From Kutzneria sp. 744 (GTDB lineage Bacteria > Actinomycetota > Actinomycetes > Mycobacteriales > Pseudonocardiaceae), in the NCBI RefSeq assembly GCF_000568255.1, contig NZ_KK037166.1:3156314-3194105 (forward strand): a DNA stretch of 37,792 bases, written 5' to 3'. The notes beneath the pieces were generated by a model. It saw nothing but the letters and a program-made list of their open reading frames with translations, had not been told where the DNA came from and ran no database searches. The position numbers and the translations under genes are program-made. Each line of letters opens with the position of its first letter. The first letter of the stretch is position 1. Positions 34,223 through 37,792 of the stretch are shown here, one piece after another.

Positions 34223-35365
34223 GTGGCGGACCCCGTCGTGCCCAGGGTGGCTCTCATCGGCATGCGCGGCCACGGCCGGGTGCATCTCGGCGACCTGCTG
34301 GACCGCGACCGAGACGGGCGACTCGTCCTGTGCGGCGTCGCCGACGTGCGCGAGCCCGTCGGCCCGGAGGCGGACCTGGTGGCGGGCCGCGTGTTCGACA
34401 CGGACGCGGCCCGGCTGCTGAATCGGGTGCGTCCCGACATCGCCGTCATCGCCGCCCCCAGTCACGTGCACGCGGCACTCGCCGAGCAGGCGATGCTGCA
34501 CGGCGCGCACATCCTGGTGGAGAAGCCGCCGGTGACCAGCCTCGCCGAGCACGACCGCCTGCTGGATGTCGCCGAGCGAACTCGCCGGCACTGCCAGGTG
34601 GGATTCCAGGCGTTCGGCTCAACCGTGGTGCAGGAGGTGTTGCGACGCAGCCGATCCGGTGAGTTCGGAGAACTGCGCCGGGTGAGCGTGGTCGGGTGTT
34701 GGAGTCGAGGCGTGGACTACTACGCCCGGTCGGACTGGGCCGGACGGCGCATGGTCGGTGGTGTCGTGGTGGCCGACGGGGCGCTGACCAACCCGTTCGC
34801 TCACGGTGTCGCCCTCGCGCTGCGCCTGGCCGCCCCGGAGTCCACTGGGCCGGTGCGGGTGCACACGGAGCCGTACCACGCCTATCCGATCGACAGTGAC
34901 GACACGATGAGTGCGCGGATCGAGCCGGCCGGCGGGGCTCCGATCACCGCGGCGGTGACCTTGTGCGCCGAGCGCGAATTCGAGCCGTACGTGCGGGTGT
35001 TCGGCACAGCGGGCCAGGCGACCGTGTGGTACACCCAGGACCGCGCACGGATCGGGATCAGTGGCCGGACCGCGGAGTTGACCGGCCATCGGGTGGCACT
35101 CATCGACGATCTGATCGCGAACCTGTCCGAGGACCCGGCCGGCGACGTGCTGTGCAGTCCGCTGCGCGACACGCGATCGTCCACCGCCGTGCTGGCCGCG
35201 ATCGTCGCCGGCCCGACGGCCAAGCCCATTCCGTTGCCTCACCTACGGATCACGCCGACCGCGCGCACCATCCCCGGTATCGAGGACACCGTGGTGGCCG
35301 CCGGCGAACGCGGTGTGCTGTTCTCCGATCTGGACTTGCCCTGGGCCGCCAAGGAGTGCTCATGA
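34223..35365 (+). CDS. Gfo/Idh/MocA family NAD(P)-dependent oxidoreductase
   Basis: A protein of 380 residues. The Rossmann start VALIGMRGHGRVHLGDLL has the GxxGxG dinucleotide motif. HILVEKPPVTS holds the EKP signature whose Lys helps catalysis. The C-terminal part is the Gfo/Idh beta-sheet domain. Substrates in the family are sugars, inositols and their 3-keto forms. The start is GTG 34223. Its stop overlaps the next ATG by 4 bp. Together with the DUF6807 gene it suggests an oxidation step on the sugar. Confidence 0.88.
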   Translation: MADPVVPRVALIGMRGHGRVHLGDLLDRDRDGRLVLCGVADVREPVGPEADLVAGRVFDTDAARLLNRVRPDIAVIAAPSHVHAALAEQAMLHGAHILVEKPPVTSLAEHDRLLDVAERTRRHCQVGFQAFGSTVVQEVLRRSRSGEFGELRRVSVVGCWSRGVDYYARSDWAGRRMVGGVVVADGALTNPFAHGVALALRLAAPESTGPVRVHTEPYHAYPIDSDDTMSARIEPAGGAPITAAVTLCAEREFEPYVRVFGTAGQATVWYTQDRARIGISGRTAELTGHRVALIDDLIANLSEDPAGDVLCSPLRDTRSSTAVLAAIVAGPTAKPIPLPHLRITPTARTIPGIEDTVVAAGERGVLFSDLDLPWAAKECS

Positions 35366-37359
35366 CCCCGGTGTACCTGCCGAGCCAGCATGCGAGTCTG
35401 CACGACCTGCCCGACGATCCCGACACCCTGCGCGCGGTGCTCGCCGACGCCGTCGCGAAAGCCGTCGCCGGCCAGCAGCCGGACGGCAATCTGGAGGATC
35501 CGGCGGCCGACGACGACATCGGTGACATGACGCTCGGAGTCGTCTCGCTGCTCTGCCTTGCCTGGCATCGCGCCGACCGTCGGGACGCCGAACTGGTCGC
35601 CGCCGCTCGTCGCGGCACGGACTTCTTCCTGGCGCACCGGGTGTTCCGCACGGACAACCCGGGAGAGATGTTCCTTCGGGTCCGTGACAGCGGCCTGCCC
35701 CACATCCGCTACCTGCCCGCCGCCGGCGAACATCCTTTCGGCGACTGGCCGAGCACCGTGTGGGGTCTGCTGCACGCCGTCAACGTGCTGGACATCGGGC
35801 GCGGGCTGCTGACCGACCAGCAGCACGCCGACCTGACCGAGGTCGCTGTCGGGCTGTGGCGTTGGCTCACCGAGGCGAGTCTGTTCAACCCGCAGCAGAC
35901 CGCCAACCAGGCGATCGGCGCGGTGGTGGCCGGACTGACGCTCGGCCGGCATCTGCGTGCTCGCTCAGGTGTCCACGAGGGCGATCGGATCGCGGCTGAG
36001 GCGATGTCCTGGTACGACAAGGAGATCCAGTCGGCGCGACTCCTCGACCGGGGCTTGCGGCTGCCGGCGGAGCACGGCGCAGGCCATGACCAGAACTACC
36101 TTCCGATTTCGCTGACGTTCCTGGCCAGGGCGTTCCAGGTCAGCGGCGAGCAGTGCTTCCTCGACGACGGCGACGAGATCGCCCGGTACCTGGAGGGCCG
36201 CTTGTCCAGCCGGGGCTTCGACTTCGGGGGACCCCGTTACAGCGAACAGCATTGCGGCTGCGAGGGGATGCTCGGGCTGCGGCTGTTCAGCACCAGGATC
36301 GGCGCCGACATCGGCCGCTATCTCGGCGATCGGCGGGTCGCGTACTACTGCGCCGGCCCGTCCGGCGTCCCGAGTGGACACTTCGCGTTCGCCACGGTCT
36401 GGTTCTGGCTGGACGACCAGCGGTGGCACCGCGGTCCGAGCAACACCGTCGTCCACACGCCTTTTTCGCTGCGTCAAGGCCGAACTTCGGTGTCGTTCAC
36501 CGGCCAGTTGACGCCGTACCTGATCGACGTGGGCGACACGGTCGCGATCGAGTCCGTCGTGGACCATCAGCACGGGATCGGGCCGCTCGTGCGGTATCAG
36601 GACGGCAAGCGCATGCTGCTCACCCGTGCCCTCGGTCCGATGCGCACCCGCGAGGACACCGGCGCCCGACTGGGTGCCAGGCTGGTGACGAAGGCGGTCG
36701 TGACTCGCGACCAGGTCATGCTTGCTGTGCAACAGTTGTTCGTATCCGACGGCGCACGGTTGCACGTTGTCACCGTTCTCGACCGCACGGCGTTGCCGGC
36801 TGACGCCGAGGTGATGTTCCTGGCCGGACTGCCGTATGCGACCGCCGAGGGCGACCGGCAGCGCAAGATCGTCGAGGTGGCCGCACCCGGCGGCGCGCCG
36901 TTCGACCTCGGTCGGCCCGGCAAGGTCCTGGCGACCAGCGGCGCGCTGGTGGCCGGCGGCCTGGCCATCACTGCCGGCGCCCGGCTGCGGGTGATCAATC
37001 CGCCGGCCGGCCGAGCCCACGTCAACAGCCCGCACACCGTCGGACTCACCCAGGAGCAGGTCGCGTTCGAGCTGACCGACGACCCCCGCGGCTACGGCAA
37101 TCCGGACGCCGGCTGGCAGCGTGTCGCCCAGACCAACCTGGTGCTGGCCGACCGGATCGCCGACGCGCCCTCCGACCTCGCCGTGTTCGCGGTGCGGTAC
37201 GGGCCGGCCGACGAGGTGACCGCGGCCGGTCCGATTCCGGTGTCCGCCAGCCGGACTGCCGACGGCGTGCGGGTGCTGGCCCCGGATTTCACCGCGCTGA
37301 TCGGACATCCGTCGGGCGACGCCCATGGCGAACCCGTGCTGCGGGTGACCGCTCGATGA
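35362..37359 (+). CDS. Unassigned 665-residue protein, alpha/alpha-toroid plus beta-sandwich layout
   Basis: I do not recognise a named family. No signal peptide is present, so it is cytoplasmic. The first ~380 residues are helix-rich with repeat-like hairpins (NQAIGAVVAGLTLGRHL, NYLPISLTFLARAFQVSG) as in alpha/alpha-toroid lyases and hydrolases. GFDFGGPRYSEQHCGCEG has conserved-looking Tyr, His and Cys. From ~residue 380 the pattern turns to beta strands, as in heparinase- or chondroitinase-type enzymes. By layout a polysaccharide lyase or glycosidase acting on a modified sugar is possible. It overlaps its neighbours by 4 bp (ATGA) on both sides, so the operon is translationally coupled. Confidence 0.75.
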   Translation: MTPVYLPSQHASLHDLPDDPDTLRAVLADAVAKAVAGQQPDGNLEDPAADDDIGDMTLGVVSLLCLAWHRADRRDAELVAAARRGTDFFLAHRVFRTDNPGEMFLRVRDSGLPHIRYLPAAGEHPFGDWPSTVWGLLHAVNVLDIGRGLLTDQQHADLTEVAVGLWRWLTEASLFNPQQTANQAIGAVVAGLTLGRHLRARSGVHEGDRIAAEAMSWYDKEIQSARLLDRGLRLPAEHGAGHDQNYLPISLTFLARAFQVSGEQCFLDDGDEIARYLEGRLSSRGFDFGGPRYSEQHCGCEGMLGLRLFSTRIGADIGRYLGDRRVAYYCAGPSGVPSGHFAFATVWFWLDDQRWHRGPSNTVVHTPFSLRQGRTSVSFTGQLTPYLIDVGDTVAIESVVDHQHGIGPLVRYQDGKRMLLTRALGPMRTREDTGARLGARLVTKAVVTRDQVMLAVQQLFVSDGARLHVVTVLDRTALPADAEVMFLAGLPYATAEGDRQRKIVEVAAPGGAPFDLGRPGKVLATSGALVAGGLAITAGARLRVINPPAGRAHVNSPHTVGLTQEQVAFELTDDPRGYGNPDAGWQRVAQTNLVLADRIADAPSDLAVFAVRYGPADEVTAAGPIPVSASRTADGVRVLAPDFTALIGHPSGDAHGEPVLRVTAR

Positions 37360-37792
37360 CCCCCGCCGTCCTGCGTGTCGGGGATTCGACCGTGGCCGAG
37401 TACGTGATCGACCCCCAGATCGATCCGACCCTGGCCCCCAGGCCGTACCTGCATCCGATACGCACCCGCGCCGGCACCGTGATCACCGACGCACTGCCGG
37501 CCGACCACCACTGGCACCTGGGGGTCGGACTGGCTATGCCCGATGTGGCCGGGGCCAATCTCTGGGGTGGACGCAGTTACGTGCACGGACGGGGCTACGT
37601 GTGGTTGCCCGACCACGGCCGTGTCGAGCACATCGGTTGGCGTGACCGGACATTCGACGCGGTGACCCACGACCTGGCCTGGAAGGGGCCGCGCGGCAAC
37701 ACATTGCTGGTCGAGCGGCGCACCGTGTGTGCCGAGGGGGCCGCCAACGGTTGGCGGCTCACCGTGGGCACGCACCTGACCAATCCGGGACA
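37356..37792 (+). CDS. DUF6807/PmoA-like protein, N-terminal part (cut by window end)
   Basis: The frame is open from ATG 37356 to the window edge (about 145 residues). PYLHPIRTRAGTVITDALPA, DHHWHLGVGLAMPDVAGANL and WGGRSYVHGRGYVWLPDHGR match the DUF6807 family often annotated PmoA, which is found beside Gfo/Idh oxidoreductases and sugar hydrolases. Several His residues (H in YLHP, DHHWH) are typical and may bind metal or substrate. No function is proven for the family. The start overlaps the previous stop by 4 bp. Confidence 0.8.
   Translation, partial: MTPAVLRVGDSTVAEYVIDPQIDPTLAPRPYLHPIRTRAGTVITDALPADHHWHLGVGLAMPDVAGANLWGGRSYVHGRGYVWLPDHGRVEHIGWRDRTFDAVTHDLAWKGPRGNTLLVERRTVCAEGAANGWRLTVGTHLTNPG

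Overview
This is a GC-rich actinobacterial chromosome segment. GTG starts, 4-bp GTGA/ATGA gene overlaps, leaderless-looking starts and actinobacterial-type PolA and PdtaR all fit. I infer a filamentous Pseudonocardiaceae-like genus, but the window cannot fix the species.

Left part (1-18.3 kb) is mostly core chromosome. It holds the end of a SAM methyltransferase and a GNAT acetyltransferase. Next is a three-gene operon (degenerate ABC ATPase-like protein, YhgE/Pip membrane protein, TetR regulator) behind a near-perfect 22-bp palindrome. A divergent DJ-1/PfpI and MocR pair follows, then polA on the minus strand and a hotdog thioesterase. A complete branched-chain amino-acid-type ABC importer follows (livK-livH-livM-livG-livF, minus strand), then an exported FN3 protein and the ANTAR antiterminator pdtaR.

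Middle (18.4-21.5 kb) looks like a scar. A short tRNA gene (anticodon CAA, class-I shape) is followed by about 3 kb of gene remnants: a twice-frameshifted piece of an FAD aromatic hydroxylase, a GH26 mannanase missing its signal peptide and most of its CBM13, a CocE/NonD hydrolase missing its catalytic half, and the tail of an unknown gene. The GH26 and CocE fragments meet head to head at one breakpoint near 20281.

Right part (21.5-37.8 kb) is a carbohydrate locus best explained as use of alpha-mannosidic glycans. A secreted GH92 alpha-mannosidase with a CBM13 lectin domain would trim substrate outside the cell. A Tat-lipoprotein sugar-binding protein and two permeases (no ATPase gene here) would import the products. 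A very large cytoplasmic GH38 alpha-mannosidase would cut them. A ROK regulator is divergent from a second operon encoding a BadF-type sugar kinase, a Gfo/Idh oxidoreductase, a 665-residue protein I cannot assign, and a DUF6807/PmoA-like protein cut by the window end. The binding-protein and GH38 genes each carry one surplus base that breaks the frame, so either the assembly has indel errors or the locus is decaying.

The most interesting points are the oxidoreductase/665-residue/DUF6807 set attached to mannosidases, the short-variable-arm tRNA with a Leu anticodon, the tRNA-linked graveyard, and a dispersed 17-bp repeat at convergent gene ends.
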